Origin: Salinicola avicenniae
GTDB lineage: Bacteria; Pseudomonadota; Gammaproteobacteria; Pseudomonadales; Halomonadaceae
Direction: 5' to 3'
Length of the DNA: 64,000 nt
Assembly: GCF_023736115.1 (NCBI RefSeq)
Contig: NZ_JAKQZC010000008.1
Span: forward strand, 38,211-102,210
This document shows, piece after piece, positions 17,040 to 26,831 of this stretch. Position 1 is the first letter of the stretch; each line of letters opens with the position of its first letter. The notes under the pieces were generated by a model. It saw only the letters and a list, made by a program, of their open reading frames with translations. It was not told the DNA's origin and made no database searches. A program made the position numbers and the translations under genes.

Positions 17040-19969
17040 TCGTTGTCCACGGTCACGATCACGCGCACGGCGTCCAGCCGCAGCGTGGTGCCCTCGATGG
17101 CGGCATCCAGCGCGCCCCGTTCTTCGCGCAAGGCTTCGAGTTCGGTCTCGCGAATGGCGCCGTTATGCGCGGCGAGGGCCTGCAGCCGGCTCAACTCGCC
17201 ATCCAGGGTGTCGCGCATCTGACGCTGAGCCTTTTCCACCAGCGTCGGCAGTTCGCGCTCGGCCTCCTGCTCGCCACGCTTGAGCAGGTTGCGCAGCTGG
17301 TCATGGCGGGTCTTGAGCAGCTCGCGCGACACGCCTTTCTTGACCCGTTGCAGGTTGCGCGACAGGCCGCTGAACGTGACCTTGTCCGACAGGTTGCTGC
17401 CGCTCTCGTCGAGCAGGACGCGAATGCCGGTATCGGGCAGGAAACGGCCCAGCTGCAGGTGTTTCGGCGCCGGACAGTGGGTGCGGAAGATCAGCTCTGC
17501 CATCAGTCGGCCGCCGGGAATGCCGGGATGCTTCAGCAGCGCCAGCGCGGTGTTGCCGAGGCTGGAGTCGAGCACGCGTTCCAGCACGCCGGTGACCAGC
17601 GGATGTTCCCAGGAGAGCCGCTGGACATCGTCGCGCGCCAGCGCCCGCGGACGCGAGTAGGTGGCGGTAAAGCCTTCGTCGTCCTTGGCCAGCCCCGGCA
17701 GGCTGTCGAGCATGTGCGAGCCGGGGGCGAGATGCATCAGACCGTTGCCGAGATCGCGGCTGTCGATACCGAAGATATCCAGCGCCTGGTCGACGTAGCG
17801 CGGCAGCGCGGCATCGTTGTCCAGCTCGACGACTTCGCGGATCACCGCATCGGCGCGTGCCGGGCGGCAGGCGTTCCACTCCAGTAGGCGATTGCGGCCC
17901 GCCTCGCGCTCGGCCAGGCGGGCGTCGTTGAAGGTGCGGGTCTCTTCGATCACCGCCTCCAGGCCGCTGGCATCGTCGAGGCACTCCGCGAGCGCTTCGC
18001 CGAAGGCATCGAGCACGTCGCCGCCGGCCGCATGCGGTGCCTGGAAGGCATCGAGGCCGTCGCGATACCAGCGCAGCAGCGTCTCGACCGGCGCCTCGGC
18101 GAGCAGCGGTACGTGGATATCGATCGGATGCCGTTGGCCGATACGGTCCAGGCGCCCGATACGCTGCTCCAGCCGGTCGGGGTGCCAGGGCAGGTCGAAC
18201 ATCACCAGGTGATGACAGAACTGGAAGTTGCGTCCCTCCGAGCCGATTTCCGAACAGATCAGCGCCTGACAGCCGGATTCGTCATCGGCGAAGGCGGCCG
18301 CGGCGCGGTCGCGCTCGACCAGGCTCATGCCTTCATGGAAGACCGGTGCGGTGAGACCGCCGCGGACGCGCAGCGCTTCTGCCAGATCGATGGCGGTCTG
18401 GCGAAAATGGGCAATGACCAGCACCTTAGTGTCGCTGCCCTGCGCGGCCAGCAGCGCCAGCAGCCAGTCGATACGCGGGTCGAGCTGCCACCAGGGCGTA
18501 TCGCGCTGCAGCACGACATCGTCCAGCGCGCGGTAGGCGGCTTCCGGATAGAGTCGGGCGTCGCGGGTATCGAGATCGGCGGCAGTCAGGCGGGCGGCGA
18601 CATGATCGTTGCCGTCGCGCAGCTCCGCCAGCGGCTCGCGGTAGGCATCCGGCATCGCCAGCGTCGTGGTGTGAAGATGCCGTTCGGGAAAGCCGCCGAC
18701 ATGGCGACGACTGTTGCGGAACATCACGCGACCGGTGCCGTGGCGATCCAGCAGCTGTTCGCGCAGCTGGCGCCGGGCCGCCTCGCGCTGGGCTTCGTCG
18801 CTTTCGGCCTCGACCAGGGTCGCCAGCAGGGCGCGACTGTCGGCGTCGTCGATCACCGCGGCGACCGTGGTCGCGGCTTCGGTGGCGGCCGGCAACTGCT
18901 CGAGCGCATCGATGGCGTCGGCAACCGCGGCGTAGCCGGTCTCCTCGGCGCGGAATCGCTCGAGATCGTGATAGCGGTCGGGGTCGAGCAGGCGCAGGCG
19001 CGCGAAGTGGCTCTCCAGCCCCATCTGCTCTGGCGTCGCGGTCAGCAGCAGCAGGCCGTCGATCTGCCGTGCCAGCCGCTCGACGCAGGCATAGCCTGTC
19101 CCCGCGGCGTCTGCCGACCACTCGAGATGATGCGCCTCGTCGACGATCATCAGGTCCCATTCGCCCGCTTCGGCCTGACGTTGGCGCTGCGGGTTGGCGA
19201 ACAGCCAGTCCTGGCTGGCGAGAATGCACTGACCGCTATCGAACGGATTGTCGTCGCCCCAGGCGCTGCTCTGGGCTTCGTCGAGCAGCGTGACCGACAG
19301 CGAGAAGCGGCGCAGCAGTTCGATCAGCCACTGGTGGGTGAGACTGTCGGGGACCAGGATTAGCGCCCGCGAGGCGCGCCCGGTCAGCAGCAGTCGATGC
19401 AGGATCAGGCCGGCTTCGATGGTCTTGCCGAGTCCGACCTCGTCGGCCAGCATCACGCGCGGGGCGTGGCGGCGCGACACTTCGTCGGCAATGTATAGCT
19501 GATGCGGGATCAGGTCGATGCGCGGGCCGGCAAGGCCCAGCGCCGGACTGCGCGCGATACGCTGATGATGGTGCAGCGAGCGATAGCGCAGTTCGAACCA
19601 GTCGTTGCGATCGACCTGGCCGGTCAGCAGGCGATCCTGCGCCTGGTGAAAGCGCATGCTGTCGGAGAGCTTTGCCTCCGCCAGCGTGACGCTTGTGCCG
19701 CTGTCATCCTCGCCGTGGTAGACCACGCAGCCGTCGTGCTCCTCGACCTCGGTGACGTCGATGTGTCGGCCGTCGGCGGCATCGATGCGATCCCCCGGGG
19801 CGAATACCACGCGGGTCAGCGGCGCCTGGCGGGCGCTGTAGGTACGGGTTTCCTGACTGGCCGTGAACAGCACCGTTACGCTACGCGCGTCGACGCTGAG
19901 AATGGTGCCGAGCCCCAGCTCTGTCTCGCCGTCGCTGATCCAGCGCTGGCCGGGAGTGAAATCGCTCAT
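17030..19969 (-). CDS. rapA: RapA, RNA polymerase-associated SNF2-type ATPase
   Basis: Recycles RNA polymerase after transcription. 979 residues, close to the E. coli length of 968. N-terminal tandem beta-barrel domains (GQRWISDGETELGLG) precede the SNF2 core, with Walker A DEVGLGKTIEAG (176-187), the DEAH box VDEAHHLEW (about 280) and motif VI-like QRIGRLDRIGQ. A C-terminal region of about 300 residues is characteristic of RapA. Start ATG 19969. Encoded alone and convergent with the epimerase gene; the next gene upstream starts 165 bases away on the other strand. Confidence 0.97.
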   Translation of the reverse strand: MSDFTPGQRWISDGETELGLGTILSVDARSVTVLFTASQETRTYSARQAPLTRVVFAPGDRIDAADGRHIDVTEVEEHDGCVVYHGEDDSGTSVTLAEAKLSDSMRFHQAQDRLLTGQVDRNDWFELRYRSLHHHQRIARSPALGLAGPRIDLIPHQLYIADEVSRRHAPRVMLADEVGLGKTIEAGLILHRLLLTGRASRALILVPDSLTHQWLIELLRRFSLSVTLLDEAQSSAWGDDNPFDSGQCILASQDWLFANPQRQRQAEAGEWDLMIVDEAHHLEWSADAAGTGYACVERLARQIDGLLLLTATPEQMGLESHFARLRLLDPDRYHDLERFRAEETGYAAVADAIDALEQLPAATEAATTVAAVIDDADSRALLATLVEAESDEAQREAARRQLREQLLDRHGTGRVMFRNSRRHVGGFPERHLHTTTLAMPDAYREPLAELRDGNDHVAARLTAADLDTRDARLYPEAAYRALDDVVLQRDTPWWQLDPRIDWLLALLAAQGSDTKVLVIAHFRQTAIDLAEALRVRGGLTAPVFHEGMSLVERDRAAAAFADDESGCQALICSEIGSEGRNFQFCHHLVMFDLPWHPDRLEQRIGRLDRIGQRHPIDIHVPLLAEAPVETLLRWYRDGLDAFQAPHAAGGDVLDAFGEALAECLDDASGLEAVIEETRTFNDARLAEREAGRNRLLEWNACRPARADAVIREVVELDNDAALPRYVDQALDIFGIDSRDLGNGLMHLAPGSHMLDSLPGLAKDDEGFTATYSRPRALARDDVQRLSWEHPLVTGVLERVLDSSLGNTALALLKHPGIPGGRLMAELIFRTHCPAPKHLQLGRFLPDTGIRVLLDESGSNLSDKVTFSGLSRNLQRVKKGVSRELLKTRHDQLRNLLKRGEQEAERELPTLVEKAQRQMRDTLDGELSRLQALAAHNGAIRETELEALREERGALDAAIEGTTLRLDAVRVIVTVDNDQR

Positions 19970-20134
19970 GGTGCCTCGGTGGTGTTGTCGCTGCGGGGGT
20001 CGAATGGGCGACGCATTCTAGCGTAAAGCGAAGGCGGCCTTAAGCGCTCCGTGATCGCCCGGATCATCACTCGGCGTGCCGCCTCGGCAACGTTACACTG
20101 GGCGGGCAACGACAATCGAGACGAGGCAGGGAGC

Positions 20135-20356
20135 ATGGCAGCAGACAGCAGGGATGACTTGCGGCGTATCGCGATCGCCAGTCAGGCCAGCGGGTTTGTC
20201 CTGATCATCGCGCTGGAGACCTGGCTGGGCGACGCCGCGAGGCCCTGGCAGGCGGTGACGCTGGCGCTGATGCTGGCGACCGCCGGCTGGCTGGCGCTGG
20301 TGCGTCGCTACCGGCGCAATCGCCGCCGCCGGCGGGCCGATGGTGAAGACGAGTGA
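20135..20356 (+). CDS. Small two-helix membrane protein of unknown function
   Basis: 73 residues from ATG 20135, with a purine-rich site (GAGGCAGGGAG) before it. Two hydrophobic segments (ASGFVLIIALETWLG and AVTLALMLATAGWLALV) are joined by a short polar turn. The tail is very basic (RRYRRNRRRRR) and ends with acidic residues, suggesting both termini face the cytoplasm. No family recognised. It precedes crtZ on the same strand, with 78 bases between the genes, and starts divergently from rapA. An in-frame extension to 20051 looks like noise. Confidence 0.5.
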   Translation: MAADSRDDLRRIAIASQASGFVLIIALETWLGDAARPWQAVTLALMLATAGWLALVRRYRRNRRRRRADGEDE

Positions 20357-20434
20357 GAGAACCGCTGTGCGACTGGCGTGCCGGCGCCAAGCGATTACGC
20401 TCAGAGGAGATGTCGTGAACCGGGGAGAGCCTCC

Positions 20435-20962
20435 TTGCTGTGGAATACCTTGATCGTCCTGTTCACCATTGCCGGCATGGAGATCTTCGCCGCGCTGACG
20501 CACCGCCATGTCATGCATGGTTTTGGCTGGGGTTGGCATCGTTCCCATCACCAGCCCCGGCGGCAACGCTTCGAGCGCAACGACCTCTACGCCGTGGTCT
20601 TCGCCACGATCGCCATCCTGCTGATCGCCTTTGGCACCCGTGGTGCCTGGCCGTTGCAGTGGATCGGTGCGGGCATGACCGCCTACGGGCTGCTCTATTT
20701 CATCGTCCACGATGGTCTGGTGCACAAACGCTGGCCGTTTCGTTACGTGCCGCGGCGCGGCTATCTGCGTCGTCTCTACGTCGCGCATCGCCTGCATCAC
20801 GCGGTCAAGGAGCGCGAGCACGGCCTCTCCTTCGGTTTCCTCTATGCGCCGCCGACCGAGCGGCTGAAGGCCCAGCTGCGTCGGCGACAGGCCGCCGGCG
20901 CTAGCGGGGACGCTGCCACAACGCCTCGGGACGAGGACACGGCCGGTGTCGGCGAGCGCTGA
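20435..20962 (+). CDS. crtZ: CrtZ, beta-carotene 3-hydroxylase
   Basis: Di-iron membrane hydroxylase that converts beta-carotene via cryptoxanthin to zeaxanthin. The TTG at 20435 is chosen because GGGGAG lies just upstream and the resulting 175 residues (LLWNTLIVLFTIAGMEI) align end-to-end with Pantoea CrtZ; a GTG frame to 20378 adds an unrelated leader. The four histidine boxes are intact: HRHVMH, HRSHH, HDGLVH and HRLHH. Membrane helices lie between them. It is convergent with crtB, and the two coding ends overlap by 62 bases, the same orientation as in Pantoea clusters. Confidence 0.95.
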   Translation: MLWNTLIVLFTIAGMEIFAALTHRHVMHGFGWGWHRSHHQPRRQRFERNDLYAVVFATIAILLIAFGTRGAWPLQWIGAGMTAYGLLYFIVHDGLVHKRWPFRYVPRRGYLRRLYVAHRLHHAVKEREHGLSFGFLYAPPTERLKAQLRRRQAAGASGDAATTPRDEDTAGVGER

Positions 20963-21836
20963 GTGCCACGCCGCCGCCTGCGAGCAGCAGGCCGAGCTTT
21001 TCCGCCTTGCCGGTGCCTTGGCGCGTTGACCAGGCGTTCTCGCCGGCCACCGCCACCTTGAGGCCGATCCGCCGATAGACGCCACGTGCGGTGGCAATGG
21101 CCCACGCGGATCGCAGCGGCAGAGCGGGTAGGCCCTCGCGGGCGGAGGCGTAATAGGGCTCGGCGACGGCCACCAGGCGCCGTGCCATCTCGCCTAGCGC
21201 CGGTCGGTGTTGAGGTGCCGCGAGCTCGGCGCGTGGTACCGCGAATTCCTCAAGCCACGCCAGCGGCAGGTAGCAGCGATCCATCTGCGCATCGTCGACG
21301 ATGTCGCGAGCGATATTGGTGAGCTGAAAGGCCAGCCCCAGGTCGCAGGCGCGATCGAGCACGGCGTCATCCCGCACACCCATCACGCGCGCCATCATCA
21401 GCCCCACCACGCCGGCGACGTGGTAGCAGTAGCGCAGCGTGTCGGCGAGATGCGGATAACGGTCGCCGCGCACGTCCATGGCGTAGCCGGTCAGGTGGTC
21501 GAGCGCCTGCGATTCGGGAATCTCGTGACGCAGCGCCACCTCCTGAAAGGCGGCGAAGGCGGGATCGGACATCGGCTCTCCGGCGCAGGCGCGGCGGGTC
21601 TCGGCCTCGAGTCGCGCCAGTCGCTGAGCCGGGCCGTCGGCGGCGTCCGCACCGGAACAGCCGGCCGCGAATCCAAGCTGCTGGCCGTCGATGACGTCGT
21701 CGCAGTGACGACACCAGGCGTAGAGCATCAGCGCGCTGCGCCGGGTGGCGGGATCGAAGAGCCTGGCGGCGGTCGCGAAACTCTTCGAGCCTGCGGCCAT
21801 GGTCTGCGTCGCATGATCGAGTAACGGTTCGCTCAT
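20901..21836 (-). CDS. crtB: CrtB, phytoene synthase
   Basis: Condenses two geranylgeranyl diphosphates to 15-cis-phytoene, the first committed carotenoid step. 311 residues. The squalene/phytoene synthase metal-binding motifs are visible: YAWCRHCDDVID and later NIARDIVDDAQMDRCYLP. LTGYAMDV lies between them. Start ATG 21836 overlaps the crtI stop (ATGA). It is last in the minus-strand crtE-idi-crtX-crtY-crtI-crtB operon. Its 3' end runs 62 bases into convergent crtZ. Confidence 0.96.
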   Translation of the reverse strand: MSEPLLDHATQTMAAGSKSFATAARLFDPATRRSALMLYAWCRHCDDVIDGQQLGFAAGCSGADAADGPAQRLARLEAETRRACAGEPMSDPAFAAFQEVALRHEIPESQALDHLTGYAMDVRGDRYPHLADTLRYCYHVAGVVGLMMARVMGVRDDAVLDRACDLGLAFQLTNIARDIVDDAQMDRCYLPLAWLEEFAVPRAELAAPQHRPALGEMARRLVAVAEPYYASAREGLPALPLRSAWAIATARGVYRRIGLKVAVAGENAWSTRQGTGKAEKLGLLLAGGGVALSARRHRPCPRPEALWQRPR

Positions 21837-23329
21837 GCCGGCCTCTCCCGTTGGCCGATATCCTCGATCATCAGCCCCGCCGTTGCCTGCGCGGAGCCGA
21901 TCACGCCCGGGATGCCGGCGCCCGGGTGCGTGCCGGCGCCTACCAGGTAGAGATTGTCGATCCGACTGTCGCGGTTATGCGGTCGAAACCAGGCGCTTTG
22001 GGTCAGAATCGGCTCGAGCGAGAATGCCGAGCCCTGATAGGCATTGAGCTGATCGCGGAAGTCGAACGGCGTGAAGTGCCGGTGTGTCACCAGCTGACTG
22101 CGCAACCCCGGCAGGTAGTGCTGCTCCAGGTAGTCGAAGATCCGCTCGCGCAGACGCGGCCCTTCGACGTCCCAGTCGAGAGCCGCCGTGCCCAGGTGCG
22201 GCACCGGCGCCAGCACGTAGTAGGCCCCGCTGCCCGCCGGCGCCAGCGTCGGGTCGGTGACGCAGGGGGCGTGGAGATAGAGCGAGAAGTCCTCGGCGAG
22301 CGCTGGCGCGTGGAAAATCTCGTCGATCAGCTCGCGGTAGCGGGGGCCGAAGCAGACCGTGTGATGCGCCAACTGGGTGTGGTTATGGTCGAGGCCAAAG
22401 TAGAGCACGAAGAGCGAGTTGCTCATGCGCTTGCGCTGGAGCCCCGCCGCGACCCGACGGCCGCGCGGATGATGGCCGAGTAGCCGCGCGTAGGTGTGCA
22501 CGACATCGGCGTTGGAGGCGACCGCGCGTGCCGGTCGATAGTCGCCGTTGGCCAGGGTCACGCCGCGAATGCGATCGCCGCTCGTTTCGAGGCGTTCCAC
22601 CGGGGCGCTCAGTTCGAGCTCGCCGCCGATATCGGTGTAGAGCTTCACCATGGCCTGAATCAGGGCGCCGGTGCCGCCACGCGGAAACCAGACGCCCCAT
22701 TCGCGCTCGAGGGCGTGGATCAGGGTATAGATCGACGAGGTCGCGAACGGGTTGCCGCCCACCAGCAGCGAGTGGAAGGAGAACGCCTGACGCAGATGCT
22801 CGTCCTCGACAAAGCGGGAAACCTGCGCGTAGACGCTGCGCCAGGCCTTGAGCCTCGCCAGCTGCGGCGCGGCGCGGAGCATGTCACGGAAGGCCAGGAA
22901 CGGCTTGGCACCGAGCTCGAGATAGCCTGCCTGGAAGACCTCGCGGGAGTAGTCGAGAAAGCGACGGTAGCCCGCGACGTCCGCGGGGTTGAGGCGCGCG
23001 ATCTGCTGCTCCAGGTGCGTCTGATCGTTGTCGTAGTCGAAGCGCTCGCCGTTCTCCCAGCAGAGACGATAGAACGGCGTGACCGGCAGCAGCTCCACGT
23101 AGTCTTCCAGCCGTCGTCCGGCCAGCGTGAACAGCGCTTCCAGCGCGCTGGGGTCGGTGATCACCGTGGGGCCGGCATCGAAGGTGAAGCCGGCGTCTTC
23201 GTAGACATAGGCGCGTCCGCCGGGCTTGTCGCGGCTCTCCAGCAGCCGCGTCGGTATGCCGGCGGCCTGCAGGCGGATGGCCAGGGCCAGACCGCCGAAA
23301 CCGGCACCGATAACGATCGTCTCGTTCAT
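21833..23329 (-). CDS. crtI: CrtI, phytoene desaturase (lycopene-forming)
   Basis: FAD-dependent desaturase that carries phytoene through four dehydrogenations to all-trans-lycopene. 498 residues from ATG 23329, close to the 492 of Pantoea CrtI. The N-terminal dinucleotide-binding motif is VIGAGFGGLALAIRL and the C-terminal signature is YLVGAGTHPGAGIPGVIGS. The stop overlaps the crtB start and the start overlaps the crtY stop, each by four bases. The frame stays open upstream to 24019, but that stretch is antisense-frame noise inside crtY. Confidence 0.97.
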   Translation of the reverse strand: MNETIVIGAGFGGLALAIRLQAAGIPTRLLESRDKPGGRAYVYEDAGFTFDAGPTVITDPSALEALFTLAGRRLEDYVELLPVTPFYRLCWENGERFDYDNDQTHLEQQIARLNPADVAGYRRFLDYSREVFQAGYLELGAKPFLAFRDMLRAAPQLARLKAWRSVYAQVSRFVEDEHLRQAFSFHSLLVGGNPFATSSIYTLIHALEREWGVWFPRGGTGALIQAMVKLYTDIGGELELSAPVERLETSGDRIRGVTLANGDYRPARAVASNADVVHTYARLLGHHPRGRRVAAGLQRKRMSNSLFVLYFGLDHNHTQLAHHTVCFGPRYRELIDEIFHAPALAEDFSLYLHAPCVTDPTLAPAGSGAYYVLAPVPHLGTAALDWDVEGPRLRERIFDYLEQHYLPGLRSQLVTHRHFTPFDFRDQLNAYQGSAFSLEPILTQSAWFRPHNRDSRIDNLYLVGAGTHPGAGIPGVIGSAQATAGLMIEDIGQRERPA

Positions 23330-24492
23330 GTTGCAGCCTTCCTTGGCTTGTATTGCCACAGGGCGCCAAGCGCCTCGTGGAGGGGAACCGGCGGCTTGCC
23401 GACCAGAATCCGGGCCTTGTCGGCGAGGCGCGGATGGCCGGCGTAGAAGCGCGCGATCAGGTCTGCATCGAGCGTGTAGAAGCGCTGCATGACGCGCCAG
23501 CGCGACTCGGCGTCGCCGGCCAGAAACAGCATGCGATTGAGCATGCGGAAAAAACGCTGCTCGCGCCAGTGACCGGCGGCGAAGCGCTCGATCAGCGCTG
23601 TCAGCGCCGGCGCCTCGAGCGGCATCGCGGCGGCGATGCGCTCGGCCAGCGCCATGGCCACCGGCAGCGAGTAACCGGTCGTGGCGTGAAACAGGCCGGC
23701 GCGCAGGCCGCTTGTCGGCTGGGCGGCGAGCGCGGTCCGGAAGGCGGCCGGATCGCCCGCCAAGGTGATCGGCAGGTGGCCACGCTCTTCGCGCTCCTGC
23801 GTCGCCAGCTGCCAGCCCTGGGCAGTGGCGTAGGCGGCGATATTGCGCCGCGCACGCACGACATCCAGCGTCGCGTTGTCGACGTAGTGTGTGTCTTCGA
23901 TCAGCAGGCACGTCGGCGACAGCGGCAGGGTGTAGACAAAGCGATAGCCGCCCTGCTGCTCGACGGTGGCATCCATCAGGATCGGCCGCGTCAGCCCGTG
24001 CGGGGCGGCGAGCTGCCACTGCTGGCCAACGAAGGCCTGCCAGCCGACGCGCAGGTGCGGCGAAGGCCGATAGCCGCGACCGTCGATCACCGCCGCCGCC
24101 TCGAGCCGCTCGCCGCTGTCGAGGATGACGTGGTCGGGGGCGACCTCGGCGACAACAGCGCGCGTGCGCAGCGCCTCGCCAAGCCGATTTTCCAGCTCGG
24201 CGGCGAAGCGTGCCGCGCTGATGCTGAGATAGCCGCCCTCGAGCGTGCGCGTGACGCGGGGAAAGCGGACGTCGTAGCCCGTCCAGCGGTGGGCCATCAG
24301 CGGCGCGATCGACGCATGCTGCGCCGGCGTGAGATCGCTTTGGTGAAACGACCAGGTGTGGTTGCCGCCGGCATGGGGGCCGGCCTCGAGCAGCAACACG
24401 GCCAGCTCGGGACGCTGCTGGCGCAGCTGCCAGGCGATCAGGCCGTTGGCGAGTCCGGCGCCGACCAGTATCAGATCCCAGCGCTTGCGCAT
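23326..24492 (-). CDS. crtY: CrtY, lycopene beta-cyclase
   Basis: Cyclises both ends of lycopene to beta-carotene. 388 residues. The N-terminal dinucleotide fold [18 protein letters not shown] is typical of CrtY-type cyclases, with GGNHTWSFH and IDGRGY following. The later FHATTGYSLPVA matches the conserved C-terminal region. It overlaps crtX by 22 bases upstream and crtI by four bases downstream, so the operon is tightly packed. No membrane segment is obvious, consistent with a peripheral enzyme. Confidence 0.96.
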   Translation of the reverse strand: MRKRWDLILVGAGLANGLIAWQLRQQRPELAVLLLEAGPHAGGNHTWSFHQSDLTPAQHASIAPLMAHRWTGYDVRFPRVTRTLEGGYLSISAARFAAELENRLGEALRTRAVVAEVAPDHVILDSGERLEAAAVIDGRGYRPSPHLRVGWQAFVGQQWQLAAPHGLTRPILMDATVEQQGGYRFVYTLPLSPTCLLIEDTHYVDNATLDVVRARRNIAAYATAQGWQLATQEREERGHLPITLAGDPAAFRTALAAQPTSGLRAGLFHATTGYSLPVAMALAERIAAAMPLEAPALTALIERFAAGHWREQRFFRMLNRMLFLAGDAESRWRVMQRFYTLDADLIARFYAGHPRLADKARILVGKPPVPLHEALGALWQYKPRKAAT

Positions 24493-25766
24493 CTCGCGAC
24501 CTCCGGTGTCGATGATGACAGTCGCGTCTCGATCAGCTCGGCCGCACGCTGGCTGCCACCGAACGAAGGCTTCGCGGCGGCCAGGCGTTGCCGGTAGGTG
24601 GGCATCGTCAGCAGGCGCTCGAGCGTCGCCGCCAGACGCTGTCGACCCGCCCGGCGCGAGGCGCGTTCGCCGTAGCCGTGATAGACCACGCGGGCGGCCA
24701 CGCCGGGCTGGTCAAAGGCGATTGGCAGTACCAGTGGCGGCGTACCGGCGGCGATGGCATCGAGCACCGTATTCAGGCCGCCGTGGGTGATGACGGCCTC
24801 CGCATGTGCCAGGGCGGTGCGCTGATCGACGAAGTCGGTGACGCAGCAGCCCTCGCGGGAGGCCAGGCGTGCGGCACGCTTGGCATTCAGACCACCACAG
24901 TGGGCGATCAACAGGCGGGCGCCGAGTTGCCGACAGGCCCCGGCGAGAGTATCGAACAGGCGGTAGCGATGCCCCTGCAGGGTGCCGAGCGAGGCGAACA
25001 CGCGCGGCCGGCCGTCGGCGTCAAGCCAGGCGGCCGGGAGACCCGCTTCTGGCGTACCGTTGTCCGCTTGCGGGCGACGCAGGGCGCCAACGGCATGATA
25101 GCGCGCGGGGCGGGCGTGACGAGGGAAATCGAGCTCGGCGCCCGCCTGGCTGATCTGCAGCCGTGGCGACAGGCACTCGTGGAGGCTGCGACGCGGCGGT
25201 AGCCCAAAGCGCTCGGCGTGTCCGGCGATGACTCGGCCCAGGGGGCGCATCAGGTAGTCGTGAATCGACTCGCTGGTGCGGTACAGGCGCTGGGCCTTCT
25301 CGTCCTGCGCATAGCGAAACGGCATGACCGGCAGCGGCAGCCCCGGCTCGCGATTGATCGGCAGCGCGCAGGCCACCGACACATAGGGCAACTGCAGTGC
25401 TTCCGCGACCAGGCCGCCGGCGGCTTCCATCTGATCGGCGATCACGGCGTCGATATCGAGCCGCTCGAGCAGCGGTGGCAGCGTGCGGCAGAGTTGATCG
25501 GTGGTCGCTGCCATGTCGGCGATCAGCCGGCGGATCGATAGCCCCGATGCCCGGCGTGGACTGCGCACCGGTGCGCTGGGAGCGACGAAGCTGCCCTGAC
25601 CGTCGACTGCGACGAAGTCGATATGCGGGTCATGCAGCAGACTGTCGGCACCGGCCTGATGCAGAAAAGTGACGCGATGGCCGCGGGCGATCAACGCCTC
25701 GGCCAGCGCTTGCAGGGCGGCGAAGTGGCTATAGAGTGCCGGTGCGATCACGGCGTAGTGGCTCAA
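24471..25766 (-). CDS. crtX: CrtX, zeaxanthin glucosyltransferase
   Basis: GT1-family enzyme that adds glucose from UDP-glucose to zeaxanthin hydroxyls, giving mono- and diglucosides. 431 residues. The N-terminal fold starts [19 protein letters not shown]. The C-terminal nucleotide-sugar signature is [19 protein letters not shown] with a following [10 protein letters not shown], as in UDP-glycosyltransferases. Its start overlaps the idi2 stop by four bases. It implies the pigment end product is a glycosylated xanthophyll, which requires the crtZ product as acceptor. Confidence 0.95.
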   Translation of the reverse strand: MSHYAVIAPALYSHFAALQALAEALIARGHRVTFLHQAGADSLLHDPHIDFVAVDGQGSFVAPSAPVRSPRRASGLSIRRLIADMAATTDQLCRTLPPLLERLDIDAVIADQMEAAGGLVAEALQLPYVSVACALPINREPGLPLPVMPFRYAQDEKAQRLYRTSESIHDYLMRPLGRVIAGHAERFGLPPRRSLHECLSPRLQISQAGAELDFPRHARPARYHAVGALRRPQADNGTPEAGLPAAWLDADGRPRVFASLGTLQGHRYRLFDTLAGACRQLGARLLIAHCGGLNAKRAARLASREGCCVTDFVDQRTALAHAEAVITHGGLNTVLDAIAAGTPPLVLPIAFDQPGVAARVVYHGYGERASRRAGRQRLAATLERLLTMPTYRQRLAAAKPSFGGSQRAAELIETRLSSSTPEVARCASAGI

Positions 25767-26806
25767 TCTCGCTCCCTCTCGTGAATCAGTGCGGCATGGC
25801 GTAGTGCCGCGAGATCGGCGCTGCCGGTGCAGAAGCAGGCGATACGAAGCTGCTCGATGACAACCCGGAAGTGATCGATGACGGCGTCACTCGAGTCGCC
25901 GGCGCTGGCCAGTGTCGCCGCGGCCTGGCCGACCAGGTCGGCGCCGAGTGCGAGTGCCTTGGCCACGTCGATGCCGTCGCGGATACCACCGGAGGCGATC
26001 AGCGGGACATGCGGTAGATCGGCGCGCAGGGCACGCACCGCCTCGGCGGTGGGAATTCCCCAGTCGGCGAAGGCCATGGCGACCGCTCGCTGCTGCGCGG
26101 TCGTTGCGCGCTCGCCTTCCACCGCGGCCCAACTGGTGCCCCCCGCACCGGCGACATCGAGCATGGCGACGCCGACCTCGGCGAGCTGCCGGCCGACCTC
26201 GGCGGAGAGGCCGGCGCCGACCTCCTTGACCACCACCGGTACCTCTAGCGCCTCGACGGTGCGGGCGATCGCCGCGAGCACGCCGTGCCAGTCGCGGTCG
26301 CCGCCGCGCTGTAGCGCCTCCTGTAGCGGATTGAGATGCACGATCAGCGCATCGGCATCGATCATCTCCACTGCGCGGCGGGCGTAGTCGAGCCCTCGCG
26401 CATGTCCCAGCTGGGCCGCGCCGAGATTGGCGAGCAGCGGCACGTCGGGGGCGAGGTCGCGCAGTGAGCGGTCGAGCCCCAGGTCCGCGGCCCCTTCGAT
26501 CGCCACCCGCTGGGAACCGACGCCCATGGCGACGCCGAGCACCTGTGCCGCCTCGGCCAGGTGTCGATTGATACCGCGTGCCCGCTCGGCGCCACCGGTC
26601 ATGGAGCTGATCAACAGTGGTGCGGCGAGCGAACGTCCGAACAGGCGGGTGGAGAGATCGATGGCATCGAGGTCCAGCTCCGGCAGTGCGCAGTGGCGGA
26701 AGTGCCAGCGGGCGAAGCCGGTACGGGCGCAAGAGGCTGCGCGGCCGGGGTCGAGCACGATGTCGAGATGGTCGTTCTTGCGCTGGAGCAGGTCGGCGTC
26801 GCTCAT
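25763..26806 (-). CDS. idi2: Type 2 isopentenyl-diphosphate delta-isomerase (FMN-dependent)
   Basis: Interconverts IPP and DMAPP to balance precursors for CrtE. 347 residues from ATG 26806; the longer frame upstream is in crtE antisense territory. It is a TIM-barrel of the lactate-oxidase-like class with [10 protein letters not shown] at the start, SSMTGG (FMN/phosphate), [19 protein letters not shown], and [20 protein letters not shown] near the end. It is unrelated to the Nudix-type Idi1. Inclusion between crtE and crtX matches the arrangement known from some Pantoea agglomerans clusters. Confidence 0.95.
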   Translation of the reverse strand: MSDADLLQRKNDHLDIVLDPGRAASCARTGFARWHFRHCALPELDLDAIDLSTRLFGRSLAAPLLISSMTGGAERARGINRHLAEAAQVLGVAMGVGSQRVAIEGAADLGLDRSLRDLAPDVPLLANLGAAQLGHARGLDYARRAVEMIDADALIVHLNPLQEALQRGGDRDWHGVLAAIARTVEALEVPVVVKEVGAGLSAEVGRQLAEVGVAMLDVAGAGGTSWAAVEGERATTAQQRAVAMAFADWGIPTAEAVRALRADLPHVPLIASGGIRDGIDVAKALALGADLVGQAAATLASAGDSSDAVIDHFRVVIEQLRIACFCTGSADLAALRHAALIHERERD

Positions 26807-26831
26807 GTCGGGTCCGGGCCAGTGGCGGGTA

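Noticed and set aside
21833..24019. A 728-residue open frame that would fuse extra sequence to the CrtI N-terminus
   Set aside because: The extra 230 residues are Arg/Ala-rich low-complexity sequence antisense-frame to nothing but the body of crtY on the same strand; ATG 23329 gives a normal CrtI.
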